From positions 201,861,600 to 201,925,599 of the forward strand of contig CM061141.1 of assembly GCA_030789695.1 (NCBI GenBank): DNA of 64,000 nt. The letters run 5' to 3'. The notes below the pieces were generated by a model. It saw only the letters and a list, made by a program, of their open reading frames with translations. It did no database searches and was not told the origin of the DNA. Position 1 is the first letter of the stretch. Each line of letters opens with the position of its first letter. Shown here in pieces: positions 35,285 to 45,285 of this stretch. Source of the DNA: Scilla litardierei. Taxonomy: Eukaryota > Streptophyta > Magnoliopsida > Asparagales > Asparagaceae. The position numbers were made by a program, and so were the translations under genes.

Positions 35285-35590
35285 GATCAAAATGGTTGTG
35301 TGCGGTGAGAAATTCTGAATTTTGAGTGGTTATGGGCAGTGGCAATTCTGAGCTTTGAGTGGTTGTGTGCGGTGAGCAATTCCGAGTTTTGAGTGGTTGT
35401 GTGCGGTGAGCACTTCAAAGTTTTGTGTGGTTGTGTGCGCCTGTGCGGTGAGCAATTCTGAGTTTTGGGGGGTTGTGTGCGGTGAGCAATTCCGAGTTTT
35501 GAGTGGTTGTGTGCGGTGAGCAATTCCAAGTTTTGAGTGGTTGTGTGCGATGAGCAATTCTGAGTTTTACGTGATTGTGTGCGGTGAGCA
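35285..35590 (+). repeat. 34-bp tandem array containing the GTGAGCAATT motif
   Basis: About eight imperfect units of GTTGTGTGCGGTGAGCAATT plus CTGAGTTTTGAGTG. The unit core is the two-orientation motif of the FAR1/OTU flanks. The same unit occurs in reverse orientation at 58317-58555. It lies upstream of copy B. Confidence 0.85.
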
Positions 35591-35594
35591 AATA

Positions 35595-35895
35595 GCTAGA
35601 TGGTTCATAGAGGAGAAATTTTACATTTTTGCCATCCCATTGTTCGCGATGAGTAATTTACAATATGAACCAATATTTTTACTCATCCGTATATACAAAG
35701 GCATCATAACAGCTTCCATATGCGATCAGTTTTGTAACCTAAGGCACGAAAATCTTACGAGATAAGGTTTGATCAACAGAAATTATTCTAATTTGCTGAT
35801 CTATATAGACTATAAGAGTTCCTACTTATATCAAACGAAGATCTTTAAGGCAGAGCAAAAGATTTGTGTCATTGGGTAGGGGTGCCCTAAAATAG
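35595..35895. other. AT-rich spacer, no feature seen
   Basis: About 300 bp of AT-rich sequence with one degenerate GCGATGAGTAATTT motif near 35650. I see no gene. Confidence 0.5.
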
Positions 35896-35899
35896 TCGA

Positions 35900-36374
35900 C
35901 TACGGTCGGTGACGGTGACGGTTCCCCCGAGTACCTTTCGATGGAACGTCAGTGGGCGGATTCAACAGCAATGCCCCCTCATACGCCGGGGGAACATAGC
36001 CTGCCGGAACGAGACCCTCCCATGGCCACGTATCCCTTAGAGGAGTCTCAGGCAACTGCGACCGCACATCTCCCATGTCGTGAAGGGAACTGTTAACATC
36101 TACGTCACCGTCTCTTCTTCCCCCTGAAGACTGACCTTGCAAAGTTTCTTCGTCCCACTGACACGATTTCTCATCCATATATGCAGTGAAGGCACAAATC
36201 AACACGAATGTTGATATATCCCCAAATTTGGCGGGATATATATCCCCCACTTGACCGAACGCATGGAGGGGTTTTATGGGGCCTTCTAGGGTTTTTTTGC
36301 GGTCTGCTACAATAATACTCCGAATTTGGCGGCAACACAAATTTTTGGTCGGGTCTGGCATTTTGGGTGGCCAT
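35900..36374 (-). CDS. Unrecognised open frame, possibly captured exon sequence
   Basis: This open frame of up to 154 codons lies on the minus strand. Two starts are possible: ATG at 36361 (MPDPTKNL) in the long frame, and ATG at 36374 (MATQNARP), which opens a different, shorter frame. The product has no motif I recognise. It contains a Cys/Arg patch near the N-terminus, an acidic DEETLQG segment, a Gly/Asp-rich middle and a Pro-rich C-terminus ending in RHRHRP. Its composition is more gene-like than the surrounding AT-rich DNA and it is absent from copies A and C, so it may be a gene fragment picked up by a transposon. Function unknown; it may be non-coding. Confidence 0.25.
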
Positions 36375-36419
36375 CTCTCTCCCTCTTCCGTTTGTTATTA
36401 AAAGTATAAATAAACGGAG

Positions 36420-37420
36420 AATTAATTACTCAACGCGTATAACGGACCAAAATTTGACCCGTTGTGCGCGGTGAGCAAACATAATTTAGTCACGCTCATT
36501 ATGTGCGTAAATTTGGATCGTTGTGCGCGGTGACCGATTTGATTTATTATACAAATTTTACTCATCGCGCACAAATGGCATTACTGTATACAGTTGTGTG
36601 AGGTGATTTATTATACGAATAAATGTTTTATTTGTCACAATGGATACAAATATTCGCTGATATGGCGCTTACGAGAAAAAAATTTCGCAAACAAATTATC
36701 AGCATATTCGGCAGATGGATGACCCGTCGAATTCTGGTTTGTGGTCCCACCAACATCTCACCTCATCCTTCTCGTCAAATCAATAACTCAATTGCCATTT
36801 TATTTATTTATATATTTTCATCTCATTAATGGCAACACGATGGTAACAAGTGAAAGTGGACCCCACAGAGGAATAACGATAAAAATTTTCAACGCACAGT
36901 CGAAAGTCGCGAAACCTACTGCAACTTGCCAAGTTAACAACATTCCAACGCAAAGGTACACATATAGTTTAGCGGGCCCCACAAGATATTCTCGACCCCA
37001 CTATGCAACCCCATTGAAAGTGGTTGGTAGGGGATATTTTATTTAAATATGGTAGATGATGTGAGAGTTAATTAGGTAATTTTCCCATATTTAGTAAACA
37101 TCTAATTACGCCATATTCGACAACTCCATACAAGGCTAAACCGAATGGCCGGTTATATCATCTCCAACCACACTGCAACACGCCAAATATGGCGTTTTCC
37201 CTCCATCAACAGCCCTGCAAAACTGGTAACATTTTGCCGGTTTGCTATGGTGCCATCCAAATTTGGAGAGTCAATGTAGCAACCTCCGATGTATAAAAAA
37301 AGTGTAGCAACCTACATCCAGTTTTTGTATGTCTGTTTAGTAGACTATACTTAGCACATTAATTATGAATCTGTTTATTTCTCTCCCCCTATGGCATTAT
37401 CCAAAAGGTGAGAGTAAAAT
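36420..37420. other. Non-coding stretch with motif copies (36425-36610) and AT-rich DNA
   Basis: At 36425-36610 the GTGCGCGGTGAGCAAA motif appears about four times in alternating orientation. The remainder is AT-rich with no supported gene. Sequence around 36840-37260 has the look of a worn MITE or non-autonomous DNA element, but I could not find matching termini. Confidence 0.45.
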
Positions 37421-37575
37421 AACAACAATCGTGCTAAATAAGAGTCTTAAAGATATATAAATAAAAAAAATCATAAAACCACAGTATAAACTTAGTTGAT
37501 AACAACAATCGTTCTAAGAGTCTTAAAGATATATAAATAAAAAAATCATAAAACCACAGTATAAACTTAGTTGAT
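37421..37575. repeat. Two-copy tandem duplication (80 and 75 bp)
   Basis: The unit beginning AACAACAATCGTGCTAA and ending CTTAGTTGAT is repeated immediately (37421-37500, 37501-37575). The copies differ by one substitution and two short indels, so the duplication is recent. Confidence 0.95.
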
Positions 37576-37733
37576 AAGAGGAATGAGAGTCCAATATCAA
37601 CATTGAGATACACGAAGGAAAACTAACATCTCAAATCACAACACATATAGAATATAGCATACATGGAGACCATATCACAAAATTCACACATATATGATCA
37701 ACAAGTATACAATGTGAGAAACCTAAAAACGAA

Positions 37734-37747
37734 ACTGTAAGTTCATA
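37734..37747. repeat. LINE target-site duplication (left)
   Basis: ACTGTAAGTTCATA, repeated exactly at 39294-39307. A 14-bp duplication is typical of L1-type LINE insertion. Confidence 0.85.
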
Positions 37748-38171
37748 TATATATATATATATATATATATTGAAAGGTAAGTGTGAGGATTTTATTGCTG
37801 AATGTACACAAGTACAACAGTCTTTGCATGATTGGTGGAACTCAATAGAGAAAGGATATGGCACAGGCGCCGTCACTTCCAACTATGAGAACCCCCGACC
37901 AAGCTCAGACCAAAAGAGTACAAAAGTTTAACAAAATGACAAACATCTAGCCATTATCCTTGAAACCCCAATTCCCAAATGCCTCGGAATCATCTTCTGT
38001 AGTGGGCTCTTGGTCGTACAACGCCACACGGATTTCAGCCGCGATCTCCTCAAACGGCCTTGTCTTACATCTTTTTTCATTATCAAATAATCTTCTATTC
38101 CTTTCCCTCCAGATGTGCCAAACCATGGATGCAAGGCAAGTTTTTGACAACAAACTCAAAAATCCTTTCCC

Positions 38172-38703
38172 TCAGTATTTCGAAAGTATAGACTTCCCAA
38201 CCTCTGAAAGCGAAGGAAGTGTTGGAACTGGGACTTTTAGCTTCAGCAGAGCTCTGCATAAAATATATCTAGAGTAGCTACAGTTAAAGTATAAATGATC
38301 AACATTCTCTTCTAGATTTTCATCGCACATTAAGCATGCGGATGAAGCATTCGAGTTCCATCTGCAGTACTTGTACTTGGTTAGTAATTTACCCTTCAAA
38401 GCTCTCAAAAGGGTCAGCAACATTTTTGGGACATAATGAGGATACCAAATTAGTTTTTGGAAAATAAATGGATCAGATTTTCTGCGGGTTACCTCCCAAG
38501 CTTGTTTAAAGCTAAAATTCTCACTCGGTATCCAAGACCACCCATCAACACCTGGCCGCAGTACAATGTTCTGAAGAAGAGGCCGGCATTGGTCCAGCGC
38601 TGGGTCAGAGCTTCAACCCTGCATTCCCCAATAGTCCGCAACAGTGCGGTTCTCAGCCCCAGGCAGCACTACAAACCGGTCAGCAAGTGGCCTGTCGGAA
38701 ATC
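38172..38703 (-). pseudogene. LINE ORF2 C-terminal part: zinc-binding RVT domain (in the inverted LINE)
   Basis: The frame carries the CLMCDENLEENVDHLYFNC-type CxxC...HxxxxC zinc-binding region found after the RT domain in plant L1 ORF2 proteins, preceded by the WYPHYVPKMLLTLLRAL segment. A stop near 38610 and a frame break near 38170 disrupt it. The C-terminal WRERNRRLF frame lies at 38159-37947. Confidence 0.8.
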
Positions 38704-39196
38704 CATAATGGCTAGATGTCTGGGTATCAAAATTGGTACCACGATCACTACATATCTGGGACTGCCTCTATCTTTGAAATACCCAACTTCCACAAATTAT
38801 AAAAAGTTGATTGATAAGTGCAAGAAGAAAATGAGTGGATGGACCTCAGGTGCCTTGTCTATAGCTAGACGTATTGAGCTTGTTAGATCGGTTATATACG
38901 GAATGATATCATTCTGGATGCAAGTCTTCCATATCCCTGCTAGTGTCCTGAGAGCTATCACTTCGGCCTGTAGGCGGTTTATTTTCGGAAACTCTAAAGC
39001 TTGGGCTTGGGAGGATATTTGCAAGCCGAAATCTGAAGGGGGTGTGGGTATTAGATTGTTGGAGGAGCTGAATGTAGTAGCAGAAGTAAAGCTATTATGG
39101 AAGTATTTGAAAACTGAAAGCATTTGGGCTACACATATGCAGAAAAAATATGGAGGACTTGTGGGATTCTATGCGGCAAGTAGGGTATATGGCTAA
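38704..39196 (+). pseudogene. LINE ORF2 RT-thumb segment (inverted piece)
   Basis: About 160 codons matching the region just after the RT catalytic core of the neighbouring full-length LINE (KCKKKMSGWTSGALSIARRI, CRRFIFGNS, KSEGGVGIRLLEEL). The catalytic FADD-type box lies upstream of the truncation and is absent. A stop ends the frame at 39196, though homology continues to 39293. Confidence 0.85.
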
Positions 39197-39293
39197 TCCG
39201 GGACTTGGAGGAGGCTCCTCAATTGCAGGTTGGTGTCAATGAAACTGATCAAGAGGGAGGTTAGAGATTGGAGGGGAACGCTATTCTGGCGCG

Positions 39294-39303
39294 ACTGTAA
39301 GTT

Positions 39304-39307
<4 letters not shown>
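39294..39307. repeat. LINE target-site duplication (right)
   Basis: ACTGTAAGTTCATA, partner of 37734-37747. A further copy of the flanking sequence, including CAAGTATACAATGTGAGAAAC, occurs at 39457-39503, so the target region itself was duplicated. Confidence 0.85.

Positions 39308-39311
<4 letters not shown>

Positions 39312-39362
<51 letters not shown>
39312..39362. repeat. (CA)n microsatellite
   Basis: About 25 uninterrupted CA units, followed by a short TATA/CATA-rich segment. Confidence 0.98.
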
Positions 39363-39371
<9 letters not shown>

Positions 39372-39497
39372 TATATATACATATATATAAGATCACATAG
39401 GTACAGAAAGCATGCACATCACCATGTGCATCAAACCGAACAAAATACATCATTCATCAAGTATACAATGTGAGAAACCGAACAACGAAACTGTAAG

Positions 39498-39626
<129 letters not shown>

Positions 39627-39643
39627 CAGGCGATGGGGAAAAG

Positions 39644-41563
39644 ATGGCGGAAGGGAGGGCTCAAATCCAAGGTGATGGCTCCAAAGAGGCTTGCGGAAGG
39701 GAAATCAATCGGAGTATTACAGGCGAATGCAACAAGGCAGGATCAGATCCACAGGCTATTGGCAGAGCGACATGGAATCTGGATATAAAAGGCAATCAAG
39801 GCGACACATCAGGCAAAGGCAAGACGACGAATTTGATCGAGAAGGGCCCAGGTGATAGGTTCAGGAGGTCAGGCGATGATGATGAGGGGTGGCAGCAGGT
39901 AAAAAGGAAGGGGTTTATTCCAAATCACAGGCAACAACAGGGCTGGGTAGCAGGAAAGGCAATAGGAGGGGACCCCAGGCTAAGGCATATGCATCTAAAT
40001 CGCATGGGCGGAGAATTCCTGGTGAAGACTAATGCTTATAGGAATAAAGTTGAGACTAATGCCTATAGGAATGGTGCCGCAGGTAGGGTATTTGTCAAAA
40101 ATCCTGTGAGACCAAATGCTCCTATCAGGATAGATACCAATGCTGCGAAGATCTCTTGGTCGTATGTATGCGCAAATAGGCGTACTTATGAACAATCTAT
40201 GGGGATGACTCTTGTTCCACCAACAATTAAGGAGGATGGAAGACTGGTTGCTCGTATTACAGGCAATATTGTGGAACGTGGTGCTGATAAATGGAAATTC
40301 ACGCTGGTAGGATATGTCCTGGGGGATATTACATTTTTTGGACAGATCCAAGCATGGACGGAGAGATTATGGAAACTTAAGGAAAAAGTTCACATCTATA
40401 GCCGTGAAAATGGTTTCTTCTATTTTAGATTTGAGTCTAAGGAAGAATGCGAAAGAATTCTGCACGGAGGTCCTTGGCTATTTGATGGTAGACTGGTGGT
40501 CTTGAAAAGGTGGAGCTCAACTTTGCGCCATGACCGTGATATCCTAACTTCAGTACCTGTCTTGGTGCAACTTCATGGAGTTCCACTGAGTATGTGGAGT
40601 TTGGAGGCCCTTAATATTATTGCCTCGGTAGTGGGAACATCGTTGTGTCTGGACCGTGCAACTGCATATTTGGAGAGAATTACATATGCTCGATGCTTAG
40701 TGGAGGTGGATGCGAAACAACCTCTTCCAAAAACGGTTGAAGTGGAGCTTGATGAAGGCACAATCTCTATTGAAGCCAAATTTGAAGGGGAGCCCCCGCG
40801 ATGTTCATTCTGCGTCTGTTTCGGCCATTCGGATGAGCAGTGCCCGGCACAGAAAAAGCTCCCTTCGATCCAATTAAATGTCAACTCTGAGGTGCAGCAA
40901 CTAGCAGGAAGTAGGAATGACAAGCCTGGGAAGTCACAGGAGGGAAATAACAATGAAAATGAAATAAAGAAGCCCCAAGGTCCAGCCAATGGGGGAGTAA
41001 AAGCCACTAATACTGTAGAAGGAAATGACTATTCTAGTGATGAGGATGAGGTTGATGAAATAATAAATACAGCTGAACATAGTCAGGGAGAAGGGGAAAT
41101 AGGCAATGGAATTAGCAAGGTTGTGACTGGAGTAGAAACTACAATGCAACAATGCCAAGTCGAGCCAGGCGACAATGAAACTATGGGGATAGAAGTGGAG
41201 ATAGCTTCCCATGGGTCAATCAACAAAGGCAAGGAGAAAATGCAGGCAGAATCACATGAAGCCATTTCAACGTCTGATCAAGGGAGAATAACTCCCGGTT
41301 CATCAAATGTGCATGCAAAACCAAGGGCTTCACTGCTGGAGGAAGATGGGGGGTGCGATATTGATTCTGATATGCTCCCAGAAATATTAACTATTGATAA
41401 TCCTGATTGGGACAATGAACAAGCAGAAATTTTGCAAGAGATTGAGGCTGTTAAACCAAATAAACACCCAACCTGTCAACAACCAATGGGAATAGTCACA
41501 AGGAGAAGCTCCAGGTTACAGGATGGGAGCATTGTGCGACAACAAACCAACCCCTCCCAATGA
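39644..41563 (+). CDS. LINE ORF1 protein (DUF4283 and CCHC zinc knuckle)
   Basis: This is an intact 639-codon frame with a good plant start context (AAGATGGCGG). The N-terminal ~170 residues are Gly/Arg/Lys-rich and disordered. A DUF4283-type RNA-binding fold spans about 200-340, seen in [38 protein letters not shown] and [19 protein letters not shown] knuckle ([14 protein letters not shown]) lies near residue 395. The C-terminal half is acidic and low-complexity, with a basic RRSSRLQDG stretch near the end. ORF1p binds element RNA to form the retrotransposition particle. The stop overlaps the ORF2 start (ATGA at 41560-41563). No inactivating lesion seen. Confidence 0.9.
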   Translation: MAEGRAQIQGDGSKEACGREINRSITGECNKAGSDPQAIGRATWNLDIKGNQGDTSGKGKTTNLIEKGPGDRFRRSGDDDEGWQQVKRKGFIPNHRQQQGWVAGKAIGGDPRLRHMHLNRMGGEFLVKTNAYRNKVETNAYRNGAAGRVFVKNPVRPNAPIRIDTNAAKISWSYVCANRRTYEQSMGMTLVPPTIKEDGRLVARITGNIVERGADKWKFTLVGYVLGDITFFGQIQAWTERLWKLKEKVHIYSRENGFFYFRFESKEECERILHGGPWLFDGRLVVLKRWSSTLRHDRDILTSVPVLVQLHGVPLSMWSLEALNIIASVVGTSLCLDRATAYLERITYARCLVEVDAKQPLPKTVEVELDEGTISIEAKFEGEPPRCSFCVCFGHSDEQCPAQKKLPSIQLNVNSEVQQLAGSRNDKPGKSQEGNNNENEIKKPQGPANGGVKATNTVEGNDYSSDEDEVDEIINTAEHSQGEGEIGNGISKVVTGVETTMQQCQVEPGDNETMGIEVEIASHGSINKGKEKMQAESHEAISTSDQGRITPGSSNVHAKPRASLLEEDGGCDIDSDMLPEILTIDNPDWDNEQAEILQEIEAVKPNKHPTCQQPMGIVTRRSSRLQDGSIVRQQTNPSQ

Positions 41564-44500
41564 CTGTGTTCATATGGAATACGCATGGCCTCAACAATTC
41601 GGTGAGGAGGAGAGACCTTAGAGATAGAATAAAGAAGCACAGGCCTACAGTAGTAGTGCTTTTGGAAACTAAGTTGAAGACGGGTGCTGTATCTTATAAA
41701 ACATGCATGTCTAAAAATTGGACATTCATTGATAACTTTACTTATCACAAAGGTGGGAGGATTCTGCTTGGATTCGACCCAGATGTTTGGCAAGTATGCC
41801 TACTTTCGAGATCACCTCAGCATATATCTGTGCGTTGTACCAACCTGGGAGGCTTTGTTTTCGTTCTTTCTGGCATATATGGGTTCAATACTAGCTCTGA
41901 ACGAAGGAAGCTCTGGGAACACCTCAAAAGAGATGCGGCTAACTTGCTCAATGAGGCCTGGGTTGTAGGGGGGATTTTAATTGTGTACTATCCACCAAAG
42001 ACAAGATAGGGGGCGAAGATTGGAGGCAACAATGGTTAATGAATTCTCAGACTGCCTAAGGGATTGCTGGCTACATGAACTGAAGAGCACGGGGGCTCGG
42101 CAGAGTTGGTGCAACAAAAGAACGGGGATTGGGCGTATTGCGGCGCAGCTTGACCGGGTTCTATGTAATGCTGAGTGGGTGAATAAACTCTCGGATTCCT
42201 ATGTTGAATACCTGGACCCTCATACAAGTGATCATGCTCCGATGGTCATTAATCTCCACTCTCAGGTACAATCCGATCCCAAACCGTTTAAAATTTTCAA
42301 TTATTGGACAAAATTACCTGGGTACAAAGAACTTGTTCAAACAAGTTGGAACCAATACATACATGGGACGGTGATGTACTGTACGGCTCAAAAGCTTGGG
42401 CGTCTTAAACCGAGGCTGAGGGAGTGGGCTCGGGGCCATAATGAAACGAATTCTATCCCAAGATGTAGGCGGCAGCTAGAAGAAGTCCGTGCATCAAAAA
42501 CTATACACTCGGACCCTCAATTACAGGATATGGAACAAAAGCTCTCTCAAGAGCTATGCACTCTCTTAAGCTTGGAGGAGGAGATGTTAAAACAAAAAAG
42601 TAGGCAAGACTGGATGGATTTGGGAGACATAAATAGTAAATTCTTCTATGCAGCAATGAAATCTCGCCAATGTTGCAACAATCTGAGGCACCTAGTTGAT
42701 GCTGATGGGGCGGTAAATAGGTCTTATGATGATTTAAAAATTGAGGCACCGGCATATTTTGAAGACTTGTACAAACAATCCCACTACTGGAATGTTTTTC
42801 CAAGACTGGTACCAAAAAGAATATTTACTAAGGAGGCGGTTAGATGGCTTGACAGGAGGGTCTCTAGGGAGGAAGTGAAGGATGCGGTGTTTCAGATTGG
42901 GCCTGATAAAGCCCCCGGACCAGACGGATACAATGGATTCTTCTACCACCATAACTGGAGCATTATTGGAGCTGATGTCACTGACGCCGTACTCTCTTTT
43001 TTCAGCTCTGGAATCTTGCTCCGCCAGGTTAATCACACCTTTCTAACTTTGGTGCCTAAAAGTAATAATGCTTCTGGTTTAGGGGATTATAGGCCTATTG
43101 CTTGCTGCAATGTGTTATATAAAGTTATAAGTAAAATTCTATGCAATAGGCTAAAGGTGGTAATCCATGAGCTGGTATCCCCCAACCAAGCTGCATTCCT
43201 CAAGGGAAGACTTCTCTCAGACTGCACCCTTCTAGCCCACGAACAGATTAGAGATTTCAATAATCATATGGGGGCAAGAGCTTGTCTAAAGCTGGATCTC
43301 AGGAAGGCTTTTGACAGCGTTAACAGGGAATTTGTATACTTCTTTCTGCACCAGTTGGGTTTTTCACGTCTGTTCATCAGCTGGATTAAAGAGTGTATAT
43401 CTACTCCATTTTTTTCTGTTATGGTGAATGGAAGCCCAGCGGGATATTTCGAAGGCAACAGAGGACTAAGGCAAGGAGACCCTCTCTCTCCCTATTTATT
43501 TGTTATTATTATGGAAGCTTTCTCCCTACTTGTTGCCAAAGCTATCACCAGGCAAACTGTCCAACCTATGAGACGTGCATGGTCTATTTCTCACCTGCTA
43601 TTTGTTGATGACCTTCTGGTGTTTTGTCGAGCTAATCAAAAAACTCTGCAAGGCCTCAAGGTTTTGTTAGAAGAATTTATAAACTTTACAGGACTTCAAG
43701 AAAACTGGGACAAGAGTGCTGCAATATTCAGTAAGGGCACAAGGAATCAAAGGGAGTTAGCAGACTATTTGGGGATTAAACTAGCAACAACAATCACCAC
43801 CTACTTGGGATTACCCCTCTCAGCTAAATACCCAAAGACCCACATGTACAACAGACTGGTGAACAAATGCAAAAAGATGCTTATGGGCTGGTCATCTTCT
43901 ATGCTATCCATCTCTGGGCGTATTGAGCTGGTAAGGACCATTATTTATGGAATGGTAGCCTTTTGGATCCAAGCATTCCGCATACCTAGCACCGTGTTGC
44001 GAACTATCTCGTCAGCATGCAGACGATTTATATGGGGGCCTAGTCCCACTTGGGCCTGGAGAGACAGTTGTACGCCAAAGAAGGAAGGGGGAGTTGGGCT
44101 GAGATCCCTTTCTGATCTTAACCTGTCATCCGGAGTTAAACTTACATGGCGACTCCTTGTTGCTAAAGGATTATGGGCTGATTATATGCGGGACAAATAC
44201 CAGGACGTGAGGACTTTCTATGCAGCTAGGGGGGAGCCTACCCAATCGAGCACTTGGAAATTCTTACTACATTGCAGAAAAGTATCACAAAAACTTATTA
44301 CCCGCCAGGTGAAGGACGGTAGATCTACTCTGTTCTGGCACGACAGCTGGCTGCCATGTGGGCCCCTTAAAAATCACTATGAAGTCCCTGAGGGAGATAG
44401 TATGAAGTGGGAGGGTGATTACTGGGAGGGATCGGCTTGGAATAATGAAGACCCCCACATTCGGCAGCTGATGCATATCTTGCGGTATGTAAAACTCACC

Positions 44501-45109
44501 AAAAGTCCAGACAGATGGTGTTGGAAGCCAGGGGCAAACTTCAAATACAAAGATGCATGGGAGGGAGTTCGCATCCAAGGTACACCATTCCCTTATTGGA
44601 ATTTAATTTGGTATACACATCATATCCCGAAAATGTCCATCACTCTTTTGAGAGCATTTAGGGATAAGCTGTTAACCAAAGACAAACTTGCAAGATGGGG
44701 GCTCAACTCCTCTACGGATTGTGTCCTATGCGATGGCAGTTTTGAAGAAAATATTGAGCACATTTTTTTCGACTGTGGCTACTCTGGGTACATATTGCGA
44801 AGATCATGGCTGAAGTTAGGGATTACCGCACCTACCCCAAATTCACTTGCTGAAATTGGAGAGTATTATCTAGCTCATTTCCGGAAAAAAGGGACCATGA
44901 GCACTCTTGCAAAAACAGCTCTTGCAACCATCGTATGGCACATCTGGAGGGAAAGGAATAGGAGAATTTTTGATGATACTAAAAGGAGAAAGACAGAGCT
45001 ATTTGAGGACATCGCTTTTGACATTAGACTTGCTTTAAGGGTCCAAGATAGTCCAAATGATGAAGCAGCAGAAGCTTTAGCAAATTGGGAATTCAGGGAT
45101 AAGGGCTGA
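41560..45109 (+). pseudogene. LINE ORF2: endonuclease, reverse transcriptase, zinc-binding domain (two frameshifts)
   Basis: ORF2 nicks the target and primes reverse transcription there. The APE-type endonuclease starts at 41560 (FIWNTHGLNN, LLETKL). It is broken at a G run near 41967-41973, where the GGDFN motif slips out of frame, and again near 42030. A 1000-codon frame then runs open to 45109. It contains the endonuclease end (TSDHAPMVI), and RT with PDKAPGPDGYNGFF, ACLKLDLRKAFDSVN, GLRQGDPLSPYLF and the catalytic box FVDD at 43601-43612. The CVLCDG...HIFFDC zinc-binding domain follows near 44720-44780, then a conserved WHIWRERNRRIFDD tail. The two shifts are one-base losses relative to the expected frame. 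The RT itself looks catalytically intact. Confidence 0.92.
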
Positions 45110-45285
45110 GAGTTAAAGTATTGTGATGTAATGTATTGTACATAATAGGCTCTGGAATTGATAGTGGAAAGTGACGGCGCCTGTGCCCTATCCTTTCTCT
45201 ATCGAAACCGGTACCCTATTGACTGTATAGGTGTGCTTATTTTTGGAAATAAAGATACTAACTTACCTTTCAATATATATATATA

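Larger units (their letters stand above)
37748..39293 (-). mobile_element. 5'-truncated, 5'-inverted L1 LINE fragment (twin-priming structure)
   Basis: The right-hand piece (38704-39293) reads on the plus strand and encodes RT-domain C-terminal sequence: TTITTYLGLPLS, RIELVRSVIYGM and a GTLFWRD end. The left piece (38703-37772) reads on the minus strand and continues the same ORF2 from the next residues (SDRPLADRF) through the zinc-binding RVT segment (CLMC...HLYFNC). It then covers the C-terminal WRERNRRLF segment and the 3' UTR ending in AAAATCCTCACACTTACCTTTCA. The two pieces abut in coding order, so little was lost at the inversion. This is the classical product of twin priming during reverse transcription. 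One TGA lies in the minus part near 38610. It is closely related to the LINE at 39626-45271. Confidence 0.85.
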
